Assembly: GCF_019884725.1 (NCBI RefSeq)
Contig: NZ_CP082322.1
Span: forward strand, 2,046,001-2,110,000
Source: Leucobacter tenebrionis
GTDB lineage: Bacteria; Actinomycetota; Actinomycetes; Actinomycetales; Microbacteriaceae
Length of the DNA: 64,000 nt
Direction: 5' to 3'
Below are positions 45,053 through 54,046 of this stretch, piece after piece. Within the stretch, counting starts at the first letter, position 1. Each line of letters starts with the position of its first letter. A program made the translations under genes and the position numbers. The notes beneath the pieces are model-generated. The model saw only the letters and a program-made list of their open reading frames with translations. It had not been told where the DNA came from and did no database searches.

Positions 45053-45211
45053 ATGCAGAACGACAAGGATCGACGCGTTCCGGATCACGAGTCGGATCCC
45101 GCCCGCAACGATGAGCTCGGCCATGAGTGGACCGACGAGGGCGGCGCCTCGCATCTCGGCCCGGCCACCCACCTCGAGTCGGGTCACGCGCACGCAGACG
45201 AAGAGGAGTGA
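45053..45211 (+). CDS. Small acidic hypothetical protein (52 residues)
   Basis: ATG 45053 preceded by GGGAGG at 5-7 nt. Reads MQNDKDRRVPDHESDPARND, then ELGHEWTDEGGASHLGP and a His/Glu-rich end HAHADEEE. Highly charged, no hydrophobic segment, probably disordered. Good ribosome site and coding-like third-position G+C support it. Divergent from tagD-like. Function unknown. Confidence 0.6.
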   Translation: MQNDKDRRVPDHESDPARNDELGHEWTDEGGASHLGPATHLESGHAHADEEE

Positions 45212-45338
45212 CGGTCGCCGCCGGCACCCCGCGATGACGAGGAGCCTCGCGCCCGTGCGCGCGGCGTGACCTCGTCGACGCCGGGAGCCGACGCAGGCCT
45301 GCGTCATTCGCACCGTGCGAGAACGGAGGCGCCGCGGC

Positions 45339-46559
45339 TTACCCGCGCGCCGACGCCCTCGACGCCGTCACTCCGAACACGAGTTCGCACGCGGCCGCCA
45401 GTATGAGCAGCGCGAGGATCGCCGACCACTCGAGTCCCGCCTGCGAGAGCAGGCCGAGCAGCAGGGGGCCGGCGGCGGCGAACGCGTAGCCGATGCCCTG
45501 GCTGACGGCCGAGAAACTCGCGGTCTCCGCGGCACTCGGGGCCGTGAACACGATGAGCGCGATCCCGAGCCCGAATGCCGCGCTCTGCGCGATCCCGAGC
45601 ACCGCGACCATCACCGGCGCGAGCGGGAGCGGCCCGAACGCGAGCCCGGCGAGGCCGATCGCCGAGAGGATCGCGACCCCGACGATCAGTCCGCTGCGCA
45701 GGCGTGGGCGTGCGGCGAGCGTCGGTGCGAGGAGCGACGCCGGGAGGCCGGCCACGCTCATCCAGGCGAGCAGCAGACCAGCCTGGGCGGGAGGCATGCC
45801 GCGATCCGCCGCGATCGTCGGCAGCCACGCGGTGAGCGAGAAGTAGATGAGCGCCTGCGAGCCGAAGAAGCCCGTGACTGACCAGATGCCATGCGCGCGG
45901 AAGACCGATGCCCGCCGGTCGGCGGCGGCGCGGGACACGACGGGCCCGGCTGCGGCGAGTCTCGGGCCGAATCCGATGGCGAGGCCGAGGGCGACGAGCA
46001 GCGGGATCGCCCAGGTCATGAGAGCCGGCGCGACGCGCTCGCCGAGCAGGTGCAGCACGGGTACGGAGAGCGCGGCACCCGCCGCCGCGCTCACGCCGAA
46101 GGAGGTCGTGTACACGCCGGTCCAGAAGCCGCCGCGGTGCGGCAGCGCGTGCCGGATGATCTGCGGGGCGAGGATCCCGAGCAGCGCGATCGCCGCCCCC
46201 ACGAGCACCGTGCCCGCGAACAGCAGGGGCGGAGCGAGCGGGCGCAGAAGCGTCGCGATCGCGAGCACCGCGAGCAGCACCGTGAGCGCGCGTGTGAGAC
46301 CCAGCCGTGCGACGAGCAGCGGGGCGAGCGGCGATGCCAGGCCGAAGAGCAGCACCGGGATCGCGCTCAGCACCGCGAGTCCGCCTGGCGAGAGCGCGTA
46401 GGCGTCGCCGATGTCGCCGAGCAGCGGCGAGACGGAGGTGATGGGGAAGCGCACGCTCAGGCCGACGGCGAGGATCAGGATCCCGGCCGCGACCCCCTGA
46501 CGACGGTCAGGGGAGGTGCGGCGGTCGGCCGAAGCGGACTGTTCGAGTCGTCGAGTCAT
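45339..46559 (-). CDS. MFS transporter, CynX/NimT-like
   Basis: 406 residues, about 12 helices. Begins with a charged cytosolic stretch then GILILAVGLSVRFPITSVSP and PLAPLLVARLGLTRALTVLL, typical of the cyanate/2-nitroimidazole (CynX) branch. Overlaps the upstream amidohydrolase by ATGA, so last gene of the permease-hydrolase-MFS operon. May export a product or import a related substrate. Confidence 0.85.
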   Translation of the reverse strand: MTRRLEQSASADRRTSPDRRQGVAAGILILAVGLSVRFPITSVSPLLGDIGDAYALSPGGLAVLSAIPVLLFGLASPLAPLLVARLGLTRALTVLLAVLAIATLLRPLAPPLLFAGTVLVGAAIALLGILAPQIIRHALPHRGGFWTGVYTTSFGVSAAAGAALSVPVLHLLGERVAPALMTWAIPLLVALGLAIGFGPRLAAAGPVVSRAAADRRASVFRAHGIWSVTGFFGSQALIYFSLTAWLPTIAADRGMPPAQAGLLLAWMSVAGLPASLLAPTLAARPRLRSGLIVGVAILSAIGLAGLAFGPLPLAPVMVAVLGIAQSAAFGLGIALIVFTAPSAAETASFSAVSQGIGYAFAAAGPLLLGLLSQAGLEWSAILALLILAAACELVFGVTASRASARG

Positions 46560-47611
46560 CGGGAGGCGACCGGGCGGCCGTCGCGGAGGACCCGCAGGGG
46601 CGCGGGCCGATCCGCGACGAGTTGCGCCACGCTCTCGGCCGCGAACTCGAGGCGGGTGCCGCTCTCCCGGGTCCACTCGGCGATCTCGGGCAGCCCCAGC
46701 ATCTCCCCGCCGTCGATCGAGGCGATGCGGAAGGCCCGCTCGAGCTCGGCATCGATCAGCGCTCCGGTGCGGTAGGCGAGCAGGTGCGCTCGGTCGACCA
46801 TGCTCCCGGTGCCGAAGGGGCTCCAGGCGTCGCGCACGCCGTCGGATCCGGCGACGACGCGCACCCCGTGCCGCTCCAGCAGGTCGAGGTCGGGTACCGG
46901 GTCTGGGCCGAGAGCGCAGGTCGCGATCCAGATGCCCGCCTCTGCGACGAGGTCGAGCGTCTCCTGGAGGGAGGGGAGCGTCGTGTCGCACAGGGCGAAG
47001 GCGTGCCCGATGGTCACGCGGCCCTGCCTGCCGCCCGCGAGGGTGCGGCGGGCGATCTCGCGGATCTGCGCCAGCCCGTCCTCTCCGCCGTCGTGCAGGT
47101 GGATGTCGAGGTCGCGCCCCGCACGGTCAGCGAGGCCGAAGACGGCGTCGAGGTGACCGTGCAGGTCTCCTTCGATCCCGCCCGGGTCGATCCCGCCCAC
47201 GAGATCCGCCCCCGAATCGAGCGCCGCGGCCATCGCCTCGAGCGTGCCCGGGTTCGTGAGGAGCCCGAACTGCGGGAAGGCCACGATCTGCACCGTCAGG
47301 TCGGGCAGCCGCTCGGCGGCGGCCCGCACCCCCTCGACATTCCCCGTGCCGAGCTCCGACGACACGTCGACGTGCGCGCGCATGGCGAGCGTGCCGTGCT
47401 CGAGCGCGCGCGAGAGCAGCGCGTGGGCGCGATCCTCGACGCTCGTCTCGTACCCGGCCTGCGTCGCGCGATCGTTCTCGATCAGTGCGGAGAGCGTCGC
47501 GGCCGGTCGCCGTGAGATCCACGGGAGACCCCAGGAGGTCTTGTCGGGGTGGATGTGCCCGTCGACGAGTCCGGGGGTGCGCAGCACCGGCGAGGAGGGG
47601 AGCGCGGTCAT
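46556..47611 (-). CDS. Amidohydrolase, cytosine-deaminase-like
   Basis: 351 residues. LVDGHIHPDKTSWGLPW (metal-binding HxH plus K), AMRAHVDVSSELG, DIHLHDGGEDG, RVTIGHAFALCD and VVAGSDGVRDAWSPFG give the CodA-like amidohydrolase metal site. Deaminates or hydrolyses a cyclic N-compound (nucleobase or similar) in the cytosol. ATG with AAAGGA upstream, 18 nt after the APC permease stop. Confidence 0.87.
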   Translation of the reverse strand: MTALPSSPVLRTPGLVDGHIHPDKTSWGLPWISRRPAATLSALIENDRATQAGYETSVEDRAHALLSRALEHGTLAMRAHVDVSSELGTGNVEGVRAAAERLPDLTVQIVAFPQFGLLTNPGTLEAMAAALDSGADLVGGIDPGGIEGDLHGHLDAVFGLADRAGRDLDIHLHDGGEDGLAQIREIARRTLAGGRQGRVTIGHAFALCDTTLPSLQETLDLVAEAGIWIATCALGPDPVPDLDLLERHGVRVVAGSDGVRDAWSPFGTGSMVDRAHLLAYRTGALIDAELERAFRIASIDGGEMLGLPEIAEWTRESGTRLEFAAESVAQLVADRPAPLRVLRDGRPVASR

Positions 47612-47629
47612 GCGATTCCTTTCGAAGGA

Positions 47630-49024
47630 TCAGGATTGATAGGGGAGGGTGGGCATCGCCTCGGTGCTCACGCCGTCGAGCTGCAGGGCGAGCGGGCCGC
47701 CGTGCCGTTTGCGGCGCGCGATGTAGATCGCAGCGCCGATGACCAGCCACACCCCGCCGAGCACGTAGGTGAACGGTGCGAGCGAGGTCCAGAGCCACGC
47801 GATCGACACGAACCCGACGACCGGCATGATGAGGTGTCGCAGCAGGCCCCACCCGGTTCGCAGGCGCATGTCGAAGAACAGTACCTTGATCGTCGCGAGG
47901 TTCACCATCGCGAAAGCGGCCAGCGCGCCGAAGTTGATCATGTAGACGGCCTGGTCGAGAGTGATGAAGAGCGCGACGAGGGCGACGACCGAGACGAGCA
48001 GCGCGGCGACGTACGGCGTGCGGAAGCGGCGGTGCAGGCGCGAGAGCACGGGCGGAAGGATGCCGTCGCGGCCCATCGCGAAGAGCACGCGACTGACGCT
48101 CATCTGCGCGGCCGTGCCGCAGAGCACGATCCCGACCGTGTTCACGATCACGAAGATCACCATGAGCACATCACCGCCCGCGCTCTGCATGAGCTCGGTG
48201 CCTGCGGCGTCGAGGTTCTCGAGCTGCGTCCAGTCGGGCGCGATGAGGCTGCCCGCGATCGAGAAGGCCAGGTAGCCGAGGCCCGCGCACAGCGTCGCGA
48301 GAACGATGCCCTTCGGGACCCTGCGGCGCGGATCCTTCGTCTCCTCCGCGAGCGTCGAGACGCCGTCGAAACCGAGGAACGCGAACGCGACGATCGCCGC
48401 CGCGGCCAGGATCGGGGCGATCCCGCCCTCGCCGATCGAGAGCGGAGTCATGACGGCCTCGAGGCTCAGGTCGGGTGCGTTCAGCGCGGCCAGCACGAGG
48501 AACGCGAGGATCACCAGCACCGAGGCGATGATCACGACGGAGTTCATCCGTTTGATCCAGTTCACCCCGATGATGCTGAGCACCGCGACGAGGGCGATGC
48601 AGATGAGCGTGCCCACCCACGAGGGGACGCCGGTGAAGAGGCTGTTGAAGTAGAGGCCGAAGAGCAGGAAGTTCACCATCGGCAGGAAGAGGTAGTCGAG
48701 CAGCATCACCCAGCCGGTGAGGAAGCCGGTCGCGGAGCCGAAACCGCGCGTGACGTAGGCGTAGGCGCCTCCGGTGATCGGCACGTGCGCGGCCATGCGC
48801 CCGTAGCTGTGGGCCGTGAACAGCATGATGACGATCGCGGCGACGTAGGCGGCGGGCAGGTGCCCGTCGCTGATCGCGGTCGCCGGCCCGTAGACGGAGA
48901 CGACCGAGAGCACATCCATCGACGTGAGGCCGTAGGCGATGAGTGCGGGGAGCCCGAGTTCGCGCTTGAGCGTGCGCGGTCGGGCGGCCTCCGGTGCTGC
49001 TGGGGCTTGTGCGGGTGCGGTCAT
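47630..49024 (-). CDS. APC-superfamily permease
   Basis: 464 residues, 12 helices. LGLPALIAYGLTSMDVLSVV, PITGGAYAYVTRGFGSATGF, AFLGFDGVSTLAEETKDPRR and a YIARRKR tail are APC (amino acid/amine) features. ATG 49024 with AAAGGAG upstream. First gene of an operon with a cytosine-deaminase-like hydrolase, so the substrate may be a nitrogenous compound (inference). Divergent from a GntR regulator. Confidence 0.88.
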   Translation of the reverse strand: MTAPAQAPAAPEAARPRTLKRELGLPALIAYGLTSMDVLSVVSVYGPATAISDGHLPAAYVAAIVIMLFTAHSYGRMAAHVPITGGAYAYVTRGFGSATGFLTGWVMLLDYLFLPMVNFLLFGLYFNSLFTGVPSWVGTLICIALVAVLSIIGVNWIKRMNSVVIIASVLVILAFLVLAALNAPDLSLEAVMTPLSIGEGGIAPILAAAAIVAFAFLGFDGVSTLAEETKDPRRRVPKGIVLATLCAGLGYLAFSIAGSLIAPDWTQLENLDAAGTELMQSAGGDVLMVIFVIVNTVGIVLCGTAAQMSVSRVLFAMGRDGILPPVLSRLHRRFRTPYVAALLVSVVALVALFITLDQAVYMINFGALAAFAMVNLATIKVLFFDMRLRTGWGLLRHLIMPVVGFVSIAWLWTSLAPFTYVLGGVWLVIGAAIYIARRKRHGGPLALQLDGVSTEAMPTLPYQS

Positions 49025-49155
49025 GCGCAGACTCCTTTGCTCTGGTGAATGACCTGTGGGTTCGAGCTCGAACCACGAGAGATTGTATGCCAGAATGTGA
49101 GCGAGTGCGAACTGTGAATGCGAGAAATCGCGGTATTGGCTCAGTGCTCGGTCTT

Positions 49156-49169
49156 TTTGGAATACCAAA
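49156..49169. promoter_or_regulatory. GntR operator candidate
   Basis: TTTGGAATACCAAA, 5-bp arms around AATA, in the 228-nt gap between the APC permease and gntR-type genes. TACACT at 49192-49197 could be the -10 of the regulator gene, putting the site near its -35. Confidence 0.45.
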
Positions 49170-49252
49170 GTCAATCAAGGTGCTGCTGCCTTACACTGTC
49201 GATCGGGGGTGCGGGCCGCACACGAGCGGCCCGGGACACGAGGAGCGGATCG

Positions 49253-49930
49253 GTGCAGATGTCGATGACGGTGGCGGGAGCGGAGCACGCGGCGGAGCCC
49301 GGACTCCCCCAGGGGGAGCGCGTCTACGAGTGGGTGCGCGACCGGATCATCGACGGTCGGCTGCCGACGGGCAGCCGCGTGCGTGAGCGAGAGGTCGCCG
49401 AGCAGCTCGGGGTCTCGCGGATCCCGATCCGCGAAGCCTTCCCCCGCCTCGAGGCTGAGGGATACATCCGCACGCTGCCCCGACGGGGGGCGGTGGTGGC
49501 GCCGATGGCGCTCGACGATGTGATCGAGCTCTTCGATGTGCGGGCATCGCTCGAGGTGCTCGCGGCGAGGCTCGCCGCGGCCCGCTGCGCCGCAGGCGCG
49601 TCGGGCGAGAGCCTGATCGCGGCGCTCGCCGCAGCGGAGCGCGCGGTCGCCTCGGGGCGCGGCGCGGAGATCGCCGACGCGACCTCCGACTTCCACGACA
49701 CGGTCGTGGAGCTCGCGGGCAGCCGGTTGCTGCAGGATCTCATGCTGCCGGTGCGCGGGCGGGTGAAGCGCCTGTTCCACATCGCGAACGGCCGGGACGA
49801 CCGCGACGTGCACCACGAGCACCGTGATCTGTGCGACGCGATCGTGCGGGGCCAGACCGAGCGCGCCGCCGCGCTGGCGCTCGCCCACGTCGAGCACAGT
49901 CGGGCGGACACGTTACCGCTGCTCACGTGA
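49253..49930 (+). CDS. GntR-family regulator (FCD type)
   Basis: 225 residues. wHTH GRLPTGSRVREREVAEQLGV, SRIPIREAFPRLEAEGYI, PRRGAVVAPM, then FCD domain with ATSDFHDTVVELAGSRLLQD and HHEHRDLCDAIVRGQ. GTG 49253 is preferred because AGGAG lies 7 nt upstream; ATG 49259 is also possible. Likely repressor of the divergent APC/amidohydrolase/MFS operon. Confidence 0.9.
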   Translation: MQMSMTVAGAEHAAEPGLPQGERVYEWVRDRIIDGRLPTGSRVREREVAEQLGVSRIPIREAFPRLEAEGYIRTLPRRGAVVAPMALDDVIELFDVRASLEVLAARLAAARCAAGASGESLIAALAAAERAVASGRGAEIADATSDFHDTVVELAGSRLLQDLMLPVRGRVKRLFHIANGRDDRDVHHEHRDLCDAIVRGQTERAAALALAHVEHSRADTLPLLT

Positions 49931-49966
49931 GGCGCGGGCGCAGTGGCGAGCAGGCAACAGCGGCAT

Positions 49967-50022
49967 CGAAAGACGGAAAACGCAGGTTCTGGGCGGGGTG
50001 GGCGTGCGTTTTCCGTATCTCG
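49967..50022. repeat. 56-nt palindromic element, copy 2
   Basis: Left arm CGAAAGACGGAAAACGCA, 20-nt spacer, right arm TGCGTTTTCCGTATCTCG, with an 11-bp perfect inner stem. Same arm and spacer length as 33571-33626. Follows the gntR-type stop, so may act as a terminator. Confidence 0.7.
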
Positions 50023-50097
50023 ACGGGGTGGTTGAGGGCGGGCCGAGGGCCGGGCTCGGGCCGCGCCGCGGGTCGGCGAGCGCCGTATGCTGAGGGC

Positions 50098-50508
50098 ATG
50101 AGCGAGTACCGGCACGTGGTGCGCAAGTGGGTCAAGCCCGAGGATCTCAACCAGCACGGGGCGCTGTTCGGCGGACGCCTGCTGCAGTGGGTCGACGAGG
50201 AGGCCGCGATCGTCGCCGTGACGCAGCTCGGCACCATCGACGTCGTGACCCGCCACATGTCGGCCATCGACTTCGCCGCGCGCGCCGACCGCGGCGACCT
50301 GCTCGAGCTCGAGTACCGCGTCGAGGCCTTCGGGCGCACATCGATCACGCTGAGCTGCCGGGTCGAGAACGCGGTGACGGGCCAGGAGGTGCTGACGCTG
50401 GATCGCATCGTGTTCGTCGCGGTCGACGCCGACGGGCGCGCGGTCGCGCACGGACGCACCGAGACGACCGAGGGCACGGAGCGGTTGCGGGAGCCGGTCG
50501 ATCACTGA
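50098..50508 (+). CDS. YciA-type acyl-CoA thioesterase
   Basis: 136 residues, hotdog fold. VKPEDLNQHGALFGGRLLQW and VDEEAAIVA hold the conserved H-G-A-L-F-G-G and D of acyl-CoA hydrolases; VTRHMSAIDFAARADRGDLL follows. Cytosolic. ATG 50098; longer frame upstream is out of context. Confidence 0.9.
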   Translation: MSEYRHVVRKWVKPEDLNQHGALFGGRLLQWVDEEAAIVAVTQLGTIDVVTRHMSAIDFAARADRGDLLELEYRVEAFGRTSITLSCRVENAVTGQEVLTLDRIVFVAVDADGRAVAHGRTETTEGTERLREPVDH

Positions 50509-50581
50509 ATCGGCAGGGGAGTCTCTGCCCGGGGTTCGGGAGGAGGCTCGCGTCGGAATGAAATCAGGCTACCGCCATAGT

Positions 50582-50610
50582 TTGACAGAAAACGTTTTCT
50601 CACTTAACTT
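50582..50610 (+). promoter_or_regulatory. Promoter with LacI-type operator for the catabolic operon
   Basis: TTGACA (50582-50587), 17-nt spacer, TAACTT (50605-50610). The spacer contains most of a perfect palindrome AGAAAACGTTTTCT (50587-50600), so bound repressor would block RNA polymerase. Same motif class as 58534 and 59831. Confidence 0.8.
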
Positions 50611-50668
50611 CGAAGCAGTGTGACGCAGCCTTCCGGCGTCGCTTGATTTCAAATCGATGGAGAGTGAA

Positions 50669-52012
50669 ATGACAGAAGCAGCCGAGGAATTCGATCTCGT
50701 TGTTGTCGGTGCGGGTGCTGGAGGGCTGGCGACGGCCAATCGGGCAGTGGATCTGGGCGCGAAGGTCCTAGTACTCGAGAAATCGCAGGCAGTGGGCGGC
50801 TCTGCCCTGCTTTCTGCCGGCATCCTATGGACTGCGCCGAACCTCGAGGTGTTGCGGAGGATCCAGCCGGATCACGACCCCGTGATCGGCCCGTTGATCG
50901 TGAACAACTACGATGTCGTGAAGCAGGACGTGCTTAACGCCGGCGTGGAGGTCTCCGAGGAGTGGCACGACCATCTGGAGTGGGGTCGCGCCTGCAAGAT
51001 CGATATTCCCGGAGTCTTTGCGAGGTGGTCCGAAAAGGTCTCTTCTTCGGGAAAACTGAAGCTCGGAGTCACTGATGTCGAACTCGTGAAAGAGGGAGAT
51101 GCGGTCGTCGGTGTTGTTTACCGCCACGAGGGCCGAAAGCAGCGTTCCCTTGCGAAGGGCGTCGTATTGGCAACCGGTGGCTTCCAGGGCGATGCCGAGT
51201 TGCGGCAGCTGTTCATCGGCAATGGGGCGGATGATATCGCGGTGCGCTCGAATCCGAATTCGGTCGGTGACGGTTTCCGCCTAGGCGCCAGTGTGGGGGC
51301 CGCGGCTTCGCGGCACCTCTCGGGGTTCTACGGCCATACACTGCCGAGTCCGGTGGAGGTGACCTCGGAGGTATTTCTGCGACTGACTCTCTATTTCTCG
51401 GCTTACGGCGTGGTGGTGAATCGAGAGGGCCGCCGCTTCAGCGACGAGTCCCTCGGCGACGAGGTGACGAATCAGCGTCTGGTGAAGCAGACCGGCCGTC
51501 GCGGTGTGCTGATCTGGGATGATCGGGTGCAGCGCGAGCGCTCACTCGCCGCACCCTACCCCTCGGGCCTCACCCTCGACCGTCACGCGGAGGCTCGTGA
51601 AATCGGTGCGCGTACCGCGGAGACCGAGACGCTTGAGGAGCTCATCGAGGTGGTACGTGATTGGGGGGTCGACGGCGCGGCTCTTGCGAAAACGCTTGCT
51701 GACTACCGCGCAGCTGCCGCAGGCGAGAAGCGCGCGCTCGACGCGCCGTTGCCGGAGCGTCCTTCACCTCTCGCAGAGGGGCCGTTCCGCGCGGTAGAGA
51801 TTCAGCCTTGCATGACCATCCCCTACGGCGGTCTGCGTATTGACGGCGACGCCCGCGTGCTCGACCGCGACGGCCGTGCTATCCAGGGACTCTTCGCGGT
51901 GGGGGCTGACGCTGGTGGGGCTCAGGATCTGCGCTATATCGGCGGCATCATCTTCGGCTTTGTGCTCGGTCGCCGAGCAGCTGAGACGGCGTTGGACGGA
52001 GCAGGCGAGTGA
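50669..52012 (+). CDS. FAD-dependent dehydrogenase (fumarate-reductase/ketosteroid-dehydrogenase flavoprotein family)
   Basis: About 447 residues. FAD-binding DLVVVGAGAGGLATANRAV and LEKSQAVGGSALLSAG; VVLATGGFQGD; C-terminal GLFAVGADAGGAQDLRYIGG. Oxidises or reduces a C-C bond next to a carbonyl in relatives; substrate here unknown. ATG 50669 preferred because GGAGAG lies just upstream; ATG 50657 would include that site. First gene of a four-gene operon under the LacI-type operator. Confidence 0.85.
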   Translation: MTEAAEEFDLVVVGAGAGGLATANRAVDLGAKVLVLEKSQAVGGSALLSAGILWTAPNLEVLRRIQPDHDPVIGPLIVNNYDVVKQDVLNAGVEVSEEWHDHLEWGRACKIDIPGVFARWSEKVSSSGKLKLGVTDVELVKEGDAVVGVVYRHEGRKQRSLAKGVVLATGGFQGDAELRQLFIGNGADDIAVRSNPNSVGDGFRLGASVGAAASRHLSGFYGHTLPSPVEVTSEVFLRLTLYFSAYGVVVNREGRRFSDESLGDEVTNQRLVKQTGRRGVLIWDDRVQRERSLAAPYPSGLTLDRHAEAREIGARTAETETLEELIEVVRDWGVDGAALAKTLADYRAAAAGEKRALDAPLPERPSPLAEGPFRAVEIQPCMTIPYGGLRIDGDARVLDRDGRAIQGLFAVGADAGGAQDLRYIGGIIFGFVLGRRAAETALDGAGE

Positions 52013-53190
52013 GCAGACACCAGGCACCGACGGCGACGCCGCAGACCGGCCCCGAGCGATCGAATCGTTCGCTGCGTATCGGGATCATCGGTTGCGGCAA
52101 TATTGCGGACAATCACGTGCGCGCCTACGAGTCGTTTGACGCGGTCGAAGTGGTGGCGGTCTGCGACGTGGACCTCGCACGCGCCGAAGCCTTCGCGTCC
52201 GAGCGCGGCATCGAGCGCGCAGTCGACTCGGTGCAAAAGCTGGTCGACCTCGGCGTCGACGCGGTGAGCGTGTGCACCCCGCACCCCACGCACGAGCAAG
52301 TCGTCACGGAGGCTGTACGCCGCGGTGTGCACGTGCTCTGCGAGAAGCCGATATCGGTCGACGCCGGAGCCGCACGCCGCATGATCGCAACGGCCGAGGA
52401 GAACGATGTGTTGTTGGGCGTGGTCTACCAGCGCCGGTTCTGGCCGGCTGCCCAACGCATCCGCACCGCTATCGATAGCGGTGCCCTCGGAACGCCTATG
52501 CTCGGACGCTGCGATGCGCTGCTTCACCGCGGTGACGATTATTACCGGTCCGCGCCCTGGCGCGGTACCTGGGCCGCCGACGGCGGCGGGGTGCTCATGA
52601 CGCAGGCCGTGCATTACCTGGATCTGCTGCAGTGGTACATGGGCGCGCCCGTAGAGGTCTATGCGAGGGCGGGCAACTTCACCCATCAGGCTTCGATCGA
52701 GGTCGAGGACACGGTCTCAGCCGTGGTGACGTTCGAATCGGGTGCGATCGCCACGATCAACGCCACCGTCTCCGCCGCACCGAGTTTGGGGGCGAGCATT
52801 GCGGTGACGGGTAGCTCGGGAGCCACCGTAGAGATCGCCGAGTATCCGGAGGGATCTGATGCCACCGTTGAGGTTTGGACGGTGCCCGGAGAAGAGGAGG
52901 CCGGCTCGATGCTCGTGACTGCAGGGTTCCAGCCGAGCAAAACGGTGAACGAAGTCAATGCGTCGCTCGAGGGCTTCCACCGTCTGCAATTGCAGGACTT
53001 CGTAGAAGCGATCCGGGAGGGCCGCGAACCGACAGTGACCGGCAAAGACGCGTTGCACTCGCTGGCGATGATCGAGGCTGTTTATGAGTCTGCTCGCACG
53101 GGGGTGCCGGTAAAGCTCGGTGAACGCGCCGAGCCTGCGATCTTCGCGCACCTCGACAGGCAACCTGTTGCAGCGAACGTCATTGAGTGA
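52009..53190 (+). CDS. Gfo/Idh/MocA-family oxidoreductase
   Basis: 393 residues. Rossmann IGIIGCGNIADNHVRAY, VAVCDVDLARAEAFA, and the EKP motif in VHVLCEKPISVDAG, with LMTQAVHYLDLLQWYMGAPV. NAD(P)-dependent sugar or cyclitol dehydrogenase. GTG start overlaps the flavoprotein stop by 4 nt. Likely oxidises a sugar hydroxyl in the pathway. Confidence 0.92.
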   Translation: MSRHQAPTATPQTGPERSNRSLRIGIIGCGNIADNHVRAYESFDAVEVVAVCDVDLARAEAFASERGIERAVDSVQKLVDLGVDAVSVCTPHPTHEQVVTEAVRRGVHVLCEKPISVDAGAARRMIATAEENDVLLGVVYQRRFWPAAQRIRTAIDSGALGTPMLGRCDALLHRGDDYYRSAPWRGTWAADGGGVLMTQAVHYLDLLQWYMGAPVEVYARAGNFTHQASIEVEDTVSAVVTFESGAIATINATVSAAPSLGASIAVTGSSGATVEIAEYPEGSDATVEVWTVPGEEEAGSMLVTAGFQPSKTVNEVNASLEGFHRLQLQDFVEAIREGREPTVTGKDALHSLAMIEAVYESARTGVPVKLGERAEPAIFAHLDRQPVAANVIE

Positions 53191-53199
53191 GGAGCACCG

Positions 53200-54042
53200 G
53201 TGAAACTGAGTTTGAATCAAGCGACCACACGTCCGTACGGGCTCCCCGAGACTGCGGCTGCGGCCGCGGCTGCGGGAATCGAGCACATTGGTCTTTGGCT
53301 CGAGCCCGTGCAGCAGATCGGCACGGCCGCCACCCGCGCCCTTCTGCGTGACACGGGCCTTACACCCACGTCGATGTGTCGCGTCGGCTTCGTGGCTGAC
53401 AAGCAGGGAACTGCGCTGAGAGAGGCATTGGACGCCACGCGCCATGCTCTCGATGTCTGCGCCGAGGTGGGGGCGCCTTACCTCACCTTCATCGCGGGCG
53501 GCTTGACGGCCAATGATAGATCCATCTCGAACGCTGAACTTCGCATCGCAGACGCGCTCGGCGAGCTGGTACCGCACGCGCAGCAGACCGGCGTGAAGCT
53601 CGCGCTGGAACCGATCCACCCGCTCTTCGTGCACGATCGTTCCGTGGTGACGACGGTGCGCCAAGGGCTACGTGTCGTCGAGGAGCTGGCCGTCGAGCAT
53701 GTCGGGCTGTTGATCGACGCCTGGGCGACCTTCTGGGATCCCGAACTGGAGTCCTCCCTAGCTGACGCGGGATCTGCGGGCCGTCTCTTCGGCTACCAGA
53801 TCAACGATTTCACCTTGCCGCTGCCGCTGCCCGAGAACATGAATGGACGGGTGATGCCGGGGGAGGGGACTATAGATCTCCCGGGACTCACCCACTCGAT
53901 GATCGAAGCGGGGTACCGGGATCCGATCGAGGTTGAGGTCTTCAACGAGGAACTGTGGCGGCTGCCGCTCGAGGTCATCGTCGCCAGAACTGTTGAATCG
54001 TTCGGCTATGCCATCCCCGGGCAGACCCGGCAGGAGGGCTGA
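53200..54042 (+). CDS. Sugar phosphate isomerase/epimerase (xylose-isomerase-like TIM barrel)
   Basis: 280 residues, AP_endonuc_2/IolE-type barrel. Metal-ligand regions LALEPIHPLF, GLLIDAWATFWD, GYQINDFTLPLP and GYRDPIEVEVFNEEL. Isomerises or epimerises a keto-sugar intermediate. GTG with GAGGAG upstream, 9 nt after the Gfo/Idh gene. Confidence 0.9.
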   Translation: MKLSLNQATTRPYGLPETAAAAAAAGIEHIGLWLEPVQQIGTAATRALLRDTGLTPTSMCRVGFVADKQGTALREALDATRHALDVCAEVGAPYLTFIAGGLTANDRSISNAELRIADALGELVPHAQQTGVKLALEPIHPLFVHDRSVVTTVRQGLRVVEELAVEHVGLLIDAWATFWDPELESSLADAGSAGRLFGYQINDFTLPLPLPENMNGRVMPGEGTIDLPGLTHSMIEAGYRDPIEVEVFNEELWRLPLEVIVARTVESFGYAIPGQTRQEG

Positions 54043-54046
54043 ACCC

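Noticed and set aside
47549-49048. 499-codon plus-strand open frame
   Set aside because: Asp/Glu/Arg/His-rich shadow of the APC permease.
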